A DNA stretch of 64,000 nt from Streptomyces glaucescens (GTDB taxonomy: Bacteria; Actinomycetota; Actinomycetes; Streptomycetales; Streptomycetaceae). The notes under the pieces were generated by a model that had not been told where the DNA came from, made no database searches, and saw only the letters and a list, made by a program, of their open reading frames with translations. Both the position numbers and the translations under genes were made by a program. The stretch spans positions 4,047,001 through 4,111,000 of the forward strand of contig NZ_CP009438.1 in NCBI RefSeq assembly GCF_000761215.1, in the 5' to 3' direction. Within the stretch, counting starts at the first letter, position 1. Each line of letters opens with the position of its first letter. This document shows positions 42,571 to 50,925 of this stretch, one piece after another.

Positions 42571-43568
42571 CGGGCGGTCTCCTGGTTCTGGTGGGGGACG
42601 TCGAAGCCGCCGGTGAGGGCGAAGAAGACGTCGTCGAGGTCGGGGGTGTGGAGGGTGAGTTCGTCCGCTTCGATGCCGGCGGCGTCGAGCCGGTCGAGGA
42701 GGGAGCGCAGTTCGCGCTGGCTGCCGTCGCTGGGGACGTGGAGGGTGAGCAGGTCGTCGTCGCGGGTGGTGTCGCGCAGGGTGGCGGCGGCGGTGCGGTA
42801 GGCGGTGGGGTCGGTGAAGCGGAGGCGGACGTGTCCGCCGGGGACGAGGCGCTTGAGTTGGTCGGGGGTGCCTTCGGCGGCGATGCGGCCGTTGTCGAGG
42901 ACGGCGATGCGGTCGGCGAGCTGGTCGGCTTCCTCGAGGTACTGGGTGGTGAGGAAGACGGTGACACCGTCGGCGACGAGTGTGCGGATGATCTGCCACA
43001 TGGTGTGGCGGGAGCGAGGGTCGAGGCCGGTGGTGGGTTCGTCGAGGAAGATGACGCGGGGGCTGCCGACGAGGGTCATGGCGATGTCGAGGCGGCGCTT
43101 CATGCCGCCGGAGTAGGTGGCGGCGGGCTTGTCCGCGGCGGTGCTGAGGTCGAAGCGCTCCAGCAGTTCCGTGGCGGTCCGGCGGCCTTCGCGCTTGGGC
43201 AGGTGGTGGAGGTCGGCCATGAGGAGCATGTTCTCGGCGCCGGTGATCAGGCCGTCGACGGCGGAGAACTGTCCGGTGACCCCGATCGTGGCGCGTATGG
43301 CCTGCGGGTGGGTGAGGAGGTCGTGTCCGGCGACGCGGGCCTCGCCGGCGTCGGGCGTGATGAGGGTGGAGAGGATCTTCACGGCGGTGGTCTTGCCGGC
43401 GCCGTTGGGTCCGAGGAGCGCGAAGACGGACCCGGCCGGGATGTGCAGGTCGATGCCGTCGAGGACGGTCTTGTCACCGTAGGACTTGCGCAGCCCGGTG
43501 GCGGAGATGGCGGCGGGCGGCTGCGGACCGTCCCCCTGAGTGGGCATGGGCATGACAGAGGAAGGCAT
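42567..43568 (-). CDS. ABC transporter ATP-binding protein (DrrA-like)
   Basis: 333 residues. Walker A GPNGAGKT, Q-loop VTGQFSAVD, signature YSGGMKRRLDIAM, Walker B VIFLDEPTTGLD and the H-loop replaced by Gln (FLTTQYLEEAD), as is usual in DrrA proteins. The C-terminal ~90 residues are the DrrA-type regulatory extension. ATG behind GGAGG. Pairs with the permease to form a daunorubicin-resistance-type exporter of unknown substrate. Confidence 0.94.
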   Translation of the reverse strand: MPSSVMPMPTQGDGPQPPAAISATGLRKSYGDKTVLDGIDLHIPAGSVFALLGPNGAGKTTAVKILSTLITPDAGEARVAGHDLLTHPQAIRATIGVTGQFSAVDGLITGAENMLLMADLHHLPKREGRRTATELLERFDLSTAADKPAATYSGGMKRRLDIAMTLVGSPRVIFLDEPTTGLDPRSRHTMWQIIRTLVADGVTVFLTTQYLEEADQLADRIAVLDNGRIAAEGTPDQLKRLVPGGHVRLRFTDPTAYRTAAATLRDTTRDDDLLTLHVPSDGSQRELRSLLDRLDAAGIEADELTLHTPDLDDVFFALTGGFDVPHQNQETAR

Positions 43569-43642
43569 GGGGGCCTCCGTTCGAAGGCTGGAGTGGGCTG
43601 TGTGTCGGGGGGCTGTGGGCCGGCGCGGTGGTGCGGGCGCGC

Positions 43643-44485
43643 TCAGACCTTGGCGCGGCGGATGTCGATGCTGCCGTGCTTGGTGCAGGCGTGGATCTTG
43701 ACCGTGTCCTCGGTCCGCGCCGGGGACTCGGTCGCGGTGAGCGCGTTGCGCACCTGGCCGGAGTTCGAGCGCACGTCGAGCCAGGCGGCCGTGCCCTCGC
43801 GGATGCCGATGTCGATGGCACCGTAGGAGGTCTCCAACTGGACGGTGCCGCGCGCCACATCACCGACGCGCACGGTTCCGTGGGCGGTGGTGGCGGTCAC
43901 CGAGTCCTCGGCGCGGCGGATCTCGATGTCGCCGTTGGCGTTGCTCACCCGCAGCTCGCCGGTCACGGCGTCGACGGTCGTGGTGCCGTGGGAGTTCTTC
44001 AGCACGGCGGGACCGTCGAGCACACCGATGCGCAGGCTGCCGGTGCTGGTGGTGATCTCGGCCCTGCCCTCGACCCGGTCCACGGTGATGGACCCGTGTG
44101 ACGCGGTCAGGTGCAGCGGGCCGGTGGCGTCGAGGCGGACGTCGCCGGACGAGGTCTTGACGCGGGTCTCGCCGAGCCGGCCCTCGCCGAGCACCTGGGT
44201 CCAGGCGCCGGTCGCGTCGACGCGCGAGCCGGCGGGCAGCTCGACCGTCACGTCGACGACGCCGGTACGGCCGAACAGGCCCGACTTGGGTGTCGTGACG
44301 GTCAGTTCGCCGCCCGCGTACGTCACCTCGGTCTGCCCGGCCGCCCGCACGTCCAGGTCCTTCTTCGGGTCGCGGGGCCGCACCTCCACGACGGTGTCAC
44401 GGCGGTCGCCCGCGGTGAACTGGAGGGAGCCGGCCTCCACGCGTGCGGTGACCGAGATCGCTTCGGGGGTGTCGAAAGAAGGCAT
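43643..44485 (-). CDS. DUF4097 beta-helix-like protein
   Basis: 280 residues built from repeating short beta strands (LHLTASHGSITVDRVEGRAE, LKNSHGTTTVDAVTGELRVS, TATTAHGTVRVGDVARG). This is the DUF4097 pattern, thought to form a beta-helix. There is no signal peptide, so it is cytoplasmic. It is 74 bases ahead of the ABC ATPase on the same strand and is probably in the same operon. Function unknown. Confidence 0.88.
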   Translation of the reverse strand: MPSFDTPEAISVTARVEAGSLQFTAGDRRDTVVEVRPRDPKKDLDVRAAGQTEVTYAGGELTVTTPKSGLFGRTGVVDVTVELPAGSRVDATGAWTQVLGEGRLGETRVKTSSGDVRLDATGPLHLTASHGSITVDRVEGRAEITTSTGSLRIGVLDGPAVLKNSHGTTTVDAVTGELRVSNANGDIEIRRAEDSVTATTAHGTVRVGDVARGTVQLETSYGAIDIGIREGTAAWLDVRSNSGQVRNALTATESPARTEDTVKIHACTKHGSIDIRRAKV

Positions 44486-44693
44486 GGCTGTCCCGTCCTC
44501 TTGAGTCTGTGGGCGTCCCCGCGTGGGACGTGGTGGCGGTGAAGTGGTGCTGGGAGCAGGGGAGGGAGGGGTCCGGCCAGGGCCTTGCGTTGGGATCAGC
44601 CCGGCTTGAGGCCCGGAGCTTCTCGACCGACCCGGGCGGGGTCAGATGCGAGTGCCAGGCCGCGCGACGCCGGGGTGATCCGAACGACAGGCC

Positions 44694-45212
44694 CTAGCGC
44701 ACCCAGCCCGTGAAGCTCTGTCCGACGGCCTGGCTCTTCTCCGCCGTACGCGGCCGGGCGCCGCCGTCGACCGCCGCCGACACGGCGCGCACCAGCCACG
44801 CGTTGACCGAGAGCCCCTCACGGCTCGCGGCCTCCTCGGCGCGGGCCTTGAGGTGGGCCGGCAGCCGCAGATTGACCCGCGCGGTGCCGCCCTCGTCGCC
44901 CTCGGGCTGGACCGGTGCGCTGTACGGCTCGGCCGGCCCGGCCGGTTCCGCGAGCGCGCCGCCGTCGCCGGGCGGCAGTGTCACCACGAACTCCGGGTCG
45001 AGCCCGCGCAGCCGCACGTCGACCGAGCCGGGCGCCAGCTCGCGGGTGATCTCGTCCATGGCGGCGGACAGCACGTGGAGCATGGTCAGCCGCGTCGCCG
45101 ACTCCAGCGGAGCGGTGAGCCTGTCGGCCAGCCGGCGCGCGTCGTCCCCGCCGGCTTCGGCGGCCACCGCGAGCTCACGGCGGAGGGTGTCGACATACGG
45201 GGTGAGGTCCAT
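44694..45212 (-). CDS. ribbon-helix-helix regulator, HicB-like C-terminus
   Basis: 172 residues. The N-terminal ~95 residues are helical then beta (LRRELAVAAEAGGDDARRLA, DVRLRGLDPEFVVTLPPG). Residues ~113-155 are an Arc/HicB-type ribbon-helix-helix (ARVNLRLPAHLKARAEEAAS, LSVNAWLVRAVSAAV). Usually annotated as a HicB antitoxin, but no HicA toxin is encoded on either side, so a repressor role fits better. Its start codon lies inside a set of GGCGCCA-type sites, and a second array lies upstream. The DUF4097/ABC operon follows 208 bases downstream on the same strand. Confidence 0.82.
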   Translation of the reverse strand: MDLTPYVDTLRRELAVAAEAGGDDARRLADRLTAPLESATRLTMLHVLSAAMDEITRELAPGSVDVRLRGLDPEFVVTLPPGDGGALAEPAGPAEPYSAPVQPEGDEGGTARVNLRLPAHLKARAEEAASREGLSVNAWLVRAVSAAVDGGARPRTAEKSQAVGQSFTGWVR

Positions 45213-45275
45213 AGCGCCATCATGGCACCACAATGGCGCCATGCGCAAGCACCTATGGCGCCTCCTGTGGTGCCA
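45211..45275. promoter_or_regulatory. operator array A: GGCGCCA-type sites on an 11-bp pitch
   Basis: Five sites close to TGGCGCCA. The final bases of their cores fall at 45219, 45230, 45241, 45263 and 45275, that is 11, 11, 22 and 12 bases apart. The third lies in the perfect palindrome ATGGCGCCAT. The first overlaps the RHH regulator start codon. One-turn spacing is expected for side-by-side RHH dimers. Confidence 0.72.
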
Positions 45276-45340
45276 AGGTCGAAGAGAGGCCTCTGACCAG
45301 CGGAAACGGGGCGGTGTCGGCCTGAGGCCGGGCGGCTGAG

Positions 45341-45420
45341 AGCAGTGCCACGGGGTGTCACCTGGCGCCAGATGGCATCACATGGCGCCACTCGGTGCCA
45401 CCTGATGCCACCGCGTGTCA
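45341..45420. promoter_or_regulatory. operator array B: eight contiguous 10-bp units
   Basis: Eight head-to-tail decamers, each ending in CA, with consensus NNNGGYGYCA. The last five bases of each unit in order are TGCCA, TGTCA, CGCCA, CATCA, CGCCA, TGCCA, TGCCA, TGTCA. The region is gene-free. Its motif is shared with array A 66 bases away, so one protein, most simply the adjacent RHH regulator, probably binds both. Confidence 0.75.
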
Positions 45421-45439
45421 TGGGGCGCGGAAGGAGAAC

Positions 45440-45487
45440 GGGGAAGGCCCCGGCCGAGCGCTTGGCAGCTCGACCGGGGCCTTCCCC
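45440..45487 (-). terminator. strong hairpin terminator after FG-GAP gene
   Basis: GGGGAAGGCCCCGG pairs perfectly with its complement; inside it CGAGC and GCTCG extend the stem past one mismatch. It begins 15 bases beyond the stop of the large gene transcribed leftward. Confidence 0.88.
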
Positions 45488-45501
45488 GCCCTCCTGAGGT
45501 G

Positions 45502-48500
45502 TCAGAAGAGTCCCTTGTAGCCCTGCCACCCGGAGGCGATCCTCACCGCGCCGGAGAAGGAGCCCCTGCCGTTGCCGCTGCTGCGCCACAGGTTGCCGGA
45601 GGTGTCCCGGGAGACGAGGTCCGCCCTCCCGTCCCGGGTGATGTCACCGACGCCGACGACAACGTCGTACGCCGCGCCCCAGTTGTCGTACACCTTCACG
45701 CGGGACGTGAACGTCCCGGTCCCCGTGCCGTTGTAGCGCCACAACTCGTTCGAGGCGTCCTGGGCCAGCAGATCCCCGTGGCCGTCCCCGTTCAGGTCGC
45801 CGGCCCCCATGAGCTTCTTGTAGCCCTTCCAGTTGTCGTAGAGCTTCACCCGCGCCGCGAGCCTGCCGCCGGCGGCGCCCTTGTACAGGTACACCGCCCC
45901 GGTGGAGGAGTTGCGGGCGATCAGGTCCGCCAGCCCGTCACCGGTGACGTCCCCCGGCGAGGTGAGCACGTTGTGCTGGTTCCAGCCCGTGCCCAGCGAC
46001 ACGTACGGCGTGGACGGCGTGACCGCCTTCCCGCAGCCCGGCCGGTACGCCCGCAGGGAGCCGTCGGCCATCCGCACCAGCACGTCGTTGCACTGGTCAC
46101 CGTTCATGTCGCCGAACGGGACCGCCTTGACCGAGGCCGGCCAGCCGGAGCCGCTCGTCCTGCCCGAGAAGGCGCCCGTGCCCGAGCCGTGCTGGAAGGC
46201 GAGCGATCCGCCGGAGCTCAGCGTCAGCAGGTCGCCGACGCCGTCCGGCACCGACCCCGCGCCCGCGTGGTCCCTGGGCGCCGCCGTGCCGACGCGGGCG
46301 GCGGACTCGGCCGTCGAGCTCTGCCAGCCGCTCTTGCGGGCCGTGACGGCCACCGTCAGCTTCTTGCCGCGCAGTGCGGCGGGCACCAGGTAGGTGGAGG
46401 CGGTGGCCCCGGGGAGCACCTGGCCGTCGGCCTTCCACTGGTAGGCGTAGGAGTCCGGGACCGGCGTCCACGATCCGGGCTTGGCGGTGAGCCTGGAGCC
46501 CACCTGGGCGGTGCCGGTGATGACCGGGGCGGCGGTGTTCTCCAGCACGGGCGGGGTCACCGTGAAGGAGCCGCGCGGGTGCTGCCAGCCGTTGTGGGTG
46601 AAGACGCTGAGGTACCAGTCACCCGCGGTGAGCCCGGTCAGGTCCAGGACGGCCGTCAGGGACTTGCGGTCCGCGGCCACCGAGGTGGTGGTGGACTCGA
46701 CCGACGTGCCGGACCGGCTGATCCGTACCCTGTCGTCCGCGTGGAGGGCCGTGCCGGTCACGGTCACCGTGACCTTGCGGCCGGCGGCGCCGCCGGCCGG
46801 CGTGACGGTGCCGACACCGATCTTCTCGGTGCCGCAGAGCGCGGACGAGCAGACCAGCTCCGCCTTGTAGGAGGTCCGCGACGCCTTCTCCGGCAGGCCG
46901 ATGACCAGGATGCTCGGGGTCACGTCCGCCGAGTACGGCTCGCTCACGTAGCACTCGTAGCCGGTCGGGACGGCCAGCGTGCACGTGTGGTCCAGGCTCG
47001 GGTCGTACAGCGAGGGCACGGCGGTCTGCGTGCCGCCCGCGGTGTCACCGACCACGAAGTCGAAGCGGTCGGCGTACGCGGTGGGCAGCGCCGCGCAGAC
47101 CGCGGTGTGCTGCTCGTCGAGGGTGCCGGTGACCGGCCCGTAGCCGTAGCTGACGTTCGGGACCTTCGCGCACTCGGCGGCCGGCCCGGCGGACGTCGCG
47201 ATGCGCAGGGCGTCGAACCGGTAGGACGGGGCGGCCGGCAGGTTCGCCGGGACGGTGACGAGGACCTGGTAGCTGGTGGAACCGGTGACCGCGCACGCCT
47301 TGTTGCGGTTCGAGCAGGCGGCGTCGCCGTCCGCGTCGTAGGCCAGGAGGTTGGCGGTGCCCAGCGGGTCGCGCACGTCGAGGTGCAGGACGTCCCCCGC
47401 GTCGGCGGTGGTCACCCGGCGGCAGAGCAGCAGGCCCGGCGCCGCCGGGGTGCCGCCCGTGGACGGGCCGCCCACCGCGGTGGCGGGGTTCGCCGCGCAG
47501 CCCTCGGCGGTGGCGGTGACGTCCCGCCGGGCGAGGGTGTACTCGGCGGCGGCGTCGCTGCCGGTGACCAGCACCGTGTGCGCGGCGCCCGGGGTGAGGC
47601 GGCACGTCGTCCAGGTGGACCGGGAGGCCCAGACGCCGCACACCCGCTCGCCGCGGGCGTCCAGCACCGAGAACCGGGCGGTGGAGGTACCGGAGACGGC
47701 CCGCAGCTGGACGTTCTCCACCGCGCTGTGGTCGTCCGCCGGGATGGACAGGCAGTGCGAGAAGACGCCGCCGCCGGTGCTGAACCGCGCGGTGGCGCCG
47801 TCGGCGGTGAAGTCACCCGCCGGAAGGACCGGGCAGTCGCCGGCCGTGTCCGTACGGTGCAGCGCGATGCGGTAGGACCCCGTCGCCGGGTTCTCGTCGT
47901 CGGTGGACACCAGGGCGCGGAACGGGGCGGAGCCGGTCAGCGCACAGGTGCCCGCGCCGAGCGACTCCCCCTCGCACCGCTGGACACCATCGGCGTCGAC
48001 GACCACCACGTCCGGTCGCGGGGCAGACCCGTTCACCGGGGTCAGCGCGGCCATCCGGGCGCCCTCGGGCAACGGCAGCGTCAGGCAGTCGATCTCGCCC
48101 ACCGTGGCGAAGGAGCCCTGGTGGGTGCCGAGCACGGCCGGCGCGCAACCGGCGCTCGCGGCCCGGTCGACGACGAGGGTCGCGTGCTCGGTGAGCACCA
48201 GGTAGTCACCGGCGGCGGGAACCGGGCAGGGCGACTGCCACTGCTCGCACACCGTCTTCCCGTCGCCGTCGTACACGGCGAGGGGGGACCGGCTGCCGCC
48301 GCTCACCCCGTACACGCCGTACCGTCCCGCCGCCGGGGCGGTGAAGGTCTTGCAGCCGGTGGCGGGATCCACCGTGGTGGGCGCGGAGCCGTACGCGTTC
48401 ACGGGGACGCGCGCACAGCCGACGGGGTCGGACAGCCGGCGGATCCGCACGGTGTACGCGGCGGGGAAGCCGCGCTCGGCCTCGCTGACGTACCCCAGCA

Positions 48501-49245
48501 CCCGGTAGGGCCCGTCGCCGGGCAGTACGCATCCCTCGCTGCCGTCCTCGTCGAAGCGCGGACAGATGTGGGCGCCGGTCTCATCGGTGATCCAGTGGAC
48601 GTACGAGCCGTACGCCTCCGTGCGGAAGCCGACCGTGATCCGCTCGCCGGGCTTCCCCGCGAAAGGGTGGCAGACGATACCGAGCGGGGACGCCGCGGAG
48701 CCGGTGACCGGGGGAAGGTCCCAGGACGTTCCCGTCTCCCGCGCACAACCGGTGTCGGTGGCCAGCGCAGTGACGGTCACGGGGATCTCGCGGGTCTCCC
48801 AGCCGCGGTTGACGACCTCCAGCCTGAACGCACCGGCGCGTGGCAGGACGCACCAGCCGGCGCCCCAGGCGGGGTCGTGGCAGTCGAGCCGGGTCTCACC
48901 GTCGAAGACCTGGGCGTAGGACTCGGCACTCGGGTCCTGCACCAGCACGCGGTGCAGGCCCGGTTGGGTGGCGGTGAAGCCGAAGCAGGCGCTGCCCTCG
49001 GCGGGGATCGTCGCCCGGCCCACCGCGGACCCCGGGTCCCCGAAGGGAGCGAGGGGAAGGGCGGCGCAGTCCTCGGCGGCAAAGGCACCGGACGCGGTGC
49101 CGGTGACGGCGCCGGTCGCGGTGCTCCCGGCCGCCTGCGCCGGCCCGGCCGGGAGCAGGGCCGTCAGCAGGACCGACAGGGCGAGAGTGAGCAGGAGAGC
49201 GGTGTACGCCGCGGATCTTCCGCGTGCGTACAGGCGATAGGGCAT
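45502..49245 (-). CDS. giant secreted protein with C-terminal FG-GAP/VCBS repeats
   Basis: 1247 residues. A signal peptide ends at AGPAQA. Residues ~40-850 are a series of Cys-containing beta modules (DCAALPLAPFG, ACFGFTATQPGLHRVLVQDP, HICPRFDEDGSEGCVLPG) resembling pre-peptidase C-terminal domains. An Ig-like module follows (GTAQVGSRLTAKPGSWTPVP). The last ~240 residues are FG-GAP/VCBS repeats with calcium-type loops (DMNGDQCNDVLVRMADGSL, DVTGDGLADLIARNSSTGAV, DLNGDGHGDLLAQDAS). No enzyme motif. Likely a cell-surface or matrix protein. Monocistronic. Confidence 0.9.
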   Translation of the reverse strand: MPYRLYARGRSAAYTALLLTLALSVLLTALLPAGPAQAAGSTATGAVTGTASGAFAAEDCAALPLAPFGDPGSAVGRATIPAEGSACFGFTATQPGLHRVLVQDPSAESYAQVFDGETRLDCHDPAWGAGWCVLPRAGAFRLEVVNRGWETREIPVTVTALATDTGCARETGTSWDLPPVTGSAASPLGIVCHPFAGKPGERITVGFRTEAYGSYVHWITDETGAHICPRFDEDGSEGCVLPGDGPYRVLGYVSEAERGFPAAYTVRIRRLSDPVGCARVPVNAYGSAPTTVDPATGCKTFTAPAAGRYGVYGVSGGSRSPLAVYDGDGKTVCEQWQSPCPVPAAGDYLVLTEHATLVVDRAASAGCAPAVLGTHQGSFATVGEIDCLTLPLPEGARMAALTPVNGSAPRPDVVVVDADGVQRCEGESLGAGTCALTGSAPFRALVSTDDENPATGSYRIALHRTDTAGDCPVLPAGDFTADGATARFSTGGGVFSHCLSIPADDHSAVENVQLRAVSGTSTARFSVLDARGERVCGVWASRSTWTTCRLTPGAAHTVLVTGSDAAAEYTLARRDVTATAEGCAANPATAVGGPSTGGTPAAPGLLLCRRVTTADAGDVLHLDVRDPLGTANLLAYDADGDAACSNRNKACAVTGSTSYQVLVTVPANLPAAPSYRFDALRIATSAGPAAECAKVPNVSYGYGPVTGTLDEQHTAVCAALPTAYADRFDFVVGDTAGGTQTAVPSLYDPSLDHTCTLAVPTGYECYVSEPYSADVTPSILVIGLPEKASRTSYKAELVCSSALCGTEKIGVGTVTPAGGAAGRKVTVTVTGTALHADDRVRISRSGTSVESTTTSVAADRKSLTAVLDLTGLTAGDWYLSVFTHNGWQHPRGSFTVTPPVLENTAAPVITGTAQVGSRLTAKPGSWTPVPDSYAYQWKADGQVLPGATASTYLVPAALRGKKLTVAVTARKSGWQSSTAESAARVGTAAPRDHAGAGSVPDGVGDLLTLSSGGSLAFQHGSGTGAFSGRTSGSGWPASVKAVPFGDMNGDQCNDVLVRMADGSLRAYRPGCGKAVTPSTPYVSLGTGWNQHNVLTSPGDVTGDGLADLIARNSSTGAVYLYKGAAGGRLAARVKLYDNWKGYKKLMGAGDLNGDGHGDLLAQDASNELWRYNGTGTGTFTSRVKVYDNWGAAYDVVVGVGDITRDGRADLVSRDTSGNLWRSSGNGRGSFSGAVRIASGWQGYKGLF

Positions 49246-49379
49246 GGCAATCCCCCAGGACGGCGTCGAACGACGCAGGCGAGTACCGACGCCCTGCGCG
49301 ACAGCGGAGCGTGTCGGGGGCGACGCACGGCGAAGTCACGCGAATGATCGCACAGCTGTGCCCAGGGGGATGTCCGTTC

Positions 49380-49800
49380 GGGGAACGACGGGTGAGCGGG
49401 GAGCGCGGAGTGGGGAGCGGGTGGCGGCGAGCGCAGAGCGCAGTGCGCGGAGCGGAGAGCGGGGTTGCGGGGCGCGGGGGTACGCCCCGAGACCGTTCCC
49501 CGGGCTCCGTGGACGCGCGCGACCGCCGCCGGCCCTCGGCGGCCGGCGGCGGTCGGCGTGTGCGGCGGGGCAGGACCCACGTGGCCGGAGGACGTCCGCC
49601 CGCCCGTCACGCCCGGGGCTCAAGGCGCCCGGTCGGGCCGGGCCCACCGCTCACCGGGCTCAGGGTCCCGAGAGGGGCGGGAGCCTGTCGCCCACGGCGC
49701 TCAGGGAGGGACGTCGGCGGGGCGGGGGCCCGTCGCCCACGGCGCTCAGGGATGCCGGTCGGGCGGAGGCCCGTCGCCCACGGTGCTCACGGCGCCCCCG
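49380..49800. repeat. gene-free tract with two families of degenerate repeats
   Basis: No convincing gene between the FG-GAP start and the DUF3618 stop (about 540 bases). The left part repeats GGAGCG/GCGGAGAGCG. The right part has three copies of a unit containing GTCGCCCACGGCGCTCAGGG, starting at 49683, 49728 and 49769. The last copy overlaps the end of the DUF3618 gene. Confidence 0.65.
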
Positions 49801-50470
49801 TCCCCGGCTGTCGCCGGGCCTCGTCGGCGACCTGCCTGCTCGAGCCGCGGGCCTGGTCGGTGACCTGGCTGGCCTGACCGCGGGCCTCGTCCTGGGTGGC
49901 GCGCGCGCCCTCCGCGGCGGTGTCCTTCACTTCCTGCGCGGCGCTCTGCGCGGCCTCCATGGCGCCTTCCTTGAGGTGCTGCGCGGAGTCGAGGGCGGCC
50001 TGCTTCACCGGCTCCAGCGCCTCACCGCCGCGTTCCTTCAGCTCGGCGGCCTTCTCCTGCTCCGCCTGGGACGCGGGCACCATCGAGGAGACCAGCATGC
50101 CGAAGCCGAACGCGATCAGACCGGCGGCCAGCGGATTGCCCTGGGTCCGGCGCATCGCCTGGTCGGGCGCCTGCCGTACCGCCTCCCCGGCCTGGCCGGC
50201 CGTCTCCCGCGCGGTGCCGGCCGCCTGCTGGGCACCCTCCTGCAGCGAACCGGCCGCCGACTGGGCACCGCTCCTGACGCCGTGCGCGGTGTCCGAGGCG
50301 GTTCCCATGACCCGCTCGCGGACGCCGGAGACGGCCCCGCGCATCCTTCTGGTGCGGCGGCGGACCACGCGCCGGGGGCTGGCGTAGCTCGCGAGCCGGT
50401 CCACGTCCGCGGACAGCCGGTCCCGAGTGGCGTTGATCTCGGCCCTCATCTGGTCGGGTGACGTGCCCAT
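49787..50470 (-). CDS. DUF3618 domain protein with long helical tail
   Basis: 227 residues. The N-terminus MGTSPDQMRAEINATRDRLS and the VDRLASYASPRRVVRRR segment are the DUF3618 signature. One hydrophobic segment (NPLAAGLIAFGFGMLVSSMV) is followed by ~100 residues of Ala/Glu/Lys/Gln-rich helix similar to LEA or apolipoprotein-like proteins (AALDSAQHLKEGAMEAAQSA). Overlaps the upstream gene by 25 bases. ATG behind AAGGAG. Third gene of the operon. Confidence 0.9.
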   Translation of the reverse strand: MGTSPDQMRAEINATRDRLSADVDRLASYASPRRVVRRRTRRMRGAVSGVRERVMGTASDTAHGVRSGAQSAAGSLQEGAQQAAGTARETAGQAGEAVRQAPDQAMRRTQGNPLAAGLIAFGFGMLVSSMVPASQAEQEKAAELKERGGEALEPVKQAALDSAQHLKEGAMEAAQSAAQEVKDTAAEGARATQDEARGQASQVTDQARGSSRQVADEARRQPGTGAP

Positions 50471-50922
50471 TGCGCATTCTCCTTCATCGTCTCGACGGTC
50501 CGCTCGGGCTTCGGGTGCACGGTGCGCATCCGCGTACGGCCGCGCTGGTACAGGACGGCCGCGCACACGGCCCACACCGCGGCGACGATCAGGGCGGCCC
50601 AGCCCCCGTCGATCACGTTGGCCAGCCCCAGTACGGCGGCCAGTGAGAGGAACAGGAGCACCATGTAGCCGGCGAACCCCGCGCCGCCGTACATCCCGGC
50701 GGCCTTGCCCGCCTTGCCGGCCTCCTGCCGGACCTCGGTCTTGGCCAGTTCGACCTCCTGGCGGAACAGGGTCTGGAGGTCCGCGGTCACGGCGGACAGC
50801 AGCTCGCCCACCGAGGTGTCCCCGCGGTAGGCGTCCATCCGCCGCGGTTCCATCCGGTGTGCTTCCATCCGGTGTGCTTCCATCTGGTGTGCTTCCGTCC
50901 GGTGGGGAGAGACCGACGCCAT
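50446..50922 (-). CDS. phage-holin-3_6-type membrane protein (Act_Hol_E family)
   Basis: 158 residues. The N-terminus contains a repeated EAHRM pentapeptide. The conserved part begins SVGELLSAVTADLQTLFRQE and VELAKTEVRQEAGKAGKAA, followed by two hydrophobic helices (GFAGYMVLLFLSLAAVLGLA, WAALIVAAVWAVCAAVLYQ). This is the actinobacterial holin-superfamily (DUF1469-like) pattern, usually linked to envelope stress rather than lysis. Four bases separate its start from the preceding stop region, so it is in one operon with its neighbours. Confidence 0.9.
   Translation of the reverse strand: MASVSPHRTEAHQMEAHRMEAHRMEPRRMDAYRGDTSVGELLSAVTADLQTLFRQEVELAKTEVRQEAGKAGKAAGMYGGAGFAGYMVLLFLSLAAVLGLANVIDGGWAALIVAAVWAVCAAVLYQRGRTRMRTVHPKPERTVETMKENAQWARHPTR
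50848..50907 (-). repeat. 15-bp in-frame tandem repeat in holin-like gene
   Basis: Four units of TTCCATCCGGTGTGC (as read on the + strand), the last diverged. On the coding strand they give the repeated EAHRM/EAHQM pentapeptide near the N-terminus. Confidence 0.8.
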
Positions 50923-50925
50923 CTC

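Noticed and set aside
44694..45500. A HicAB toxin-antitoxin module
   Set aside because: No HicA-like small gene occurs on either side or in the gap with the arrays.
45415..49347. A 1310-codon open frame on the + strand opposite the FG-GAP gene
   Set aside because: Product is Arg/Gly/Val-rich antisense sequence; the - strand gene has a signal peptide and recognised repeats.
49405..49425. GGAGCGGGTG as a possible att duplicate of the tRNA-Gly 3' end
   Set aside because: Only ten bases match, within a GGAGCG repeat tract, so it is expected by chance.
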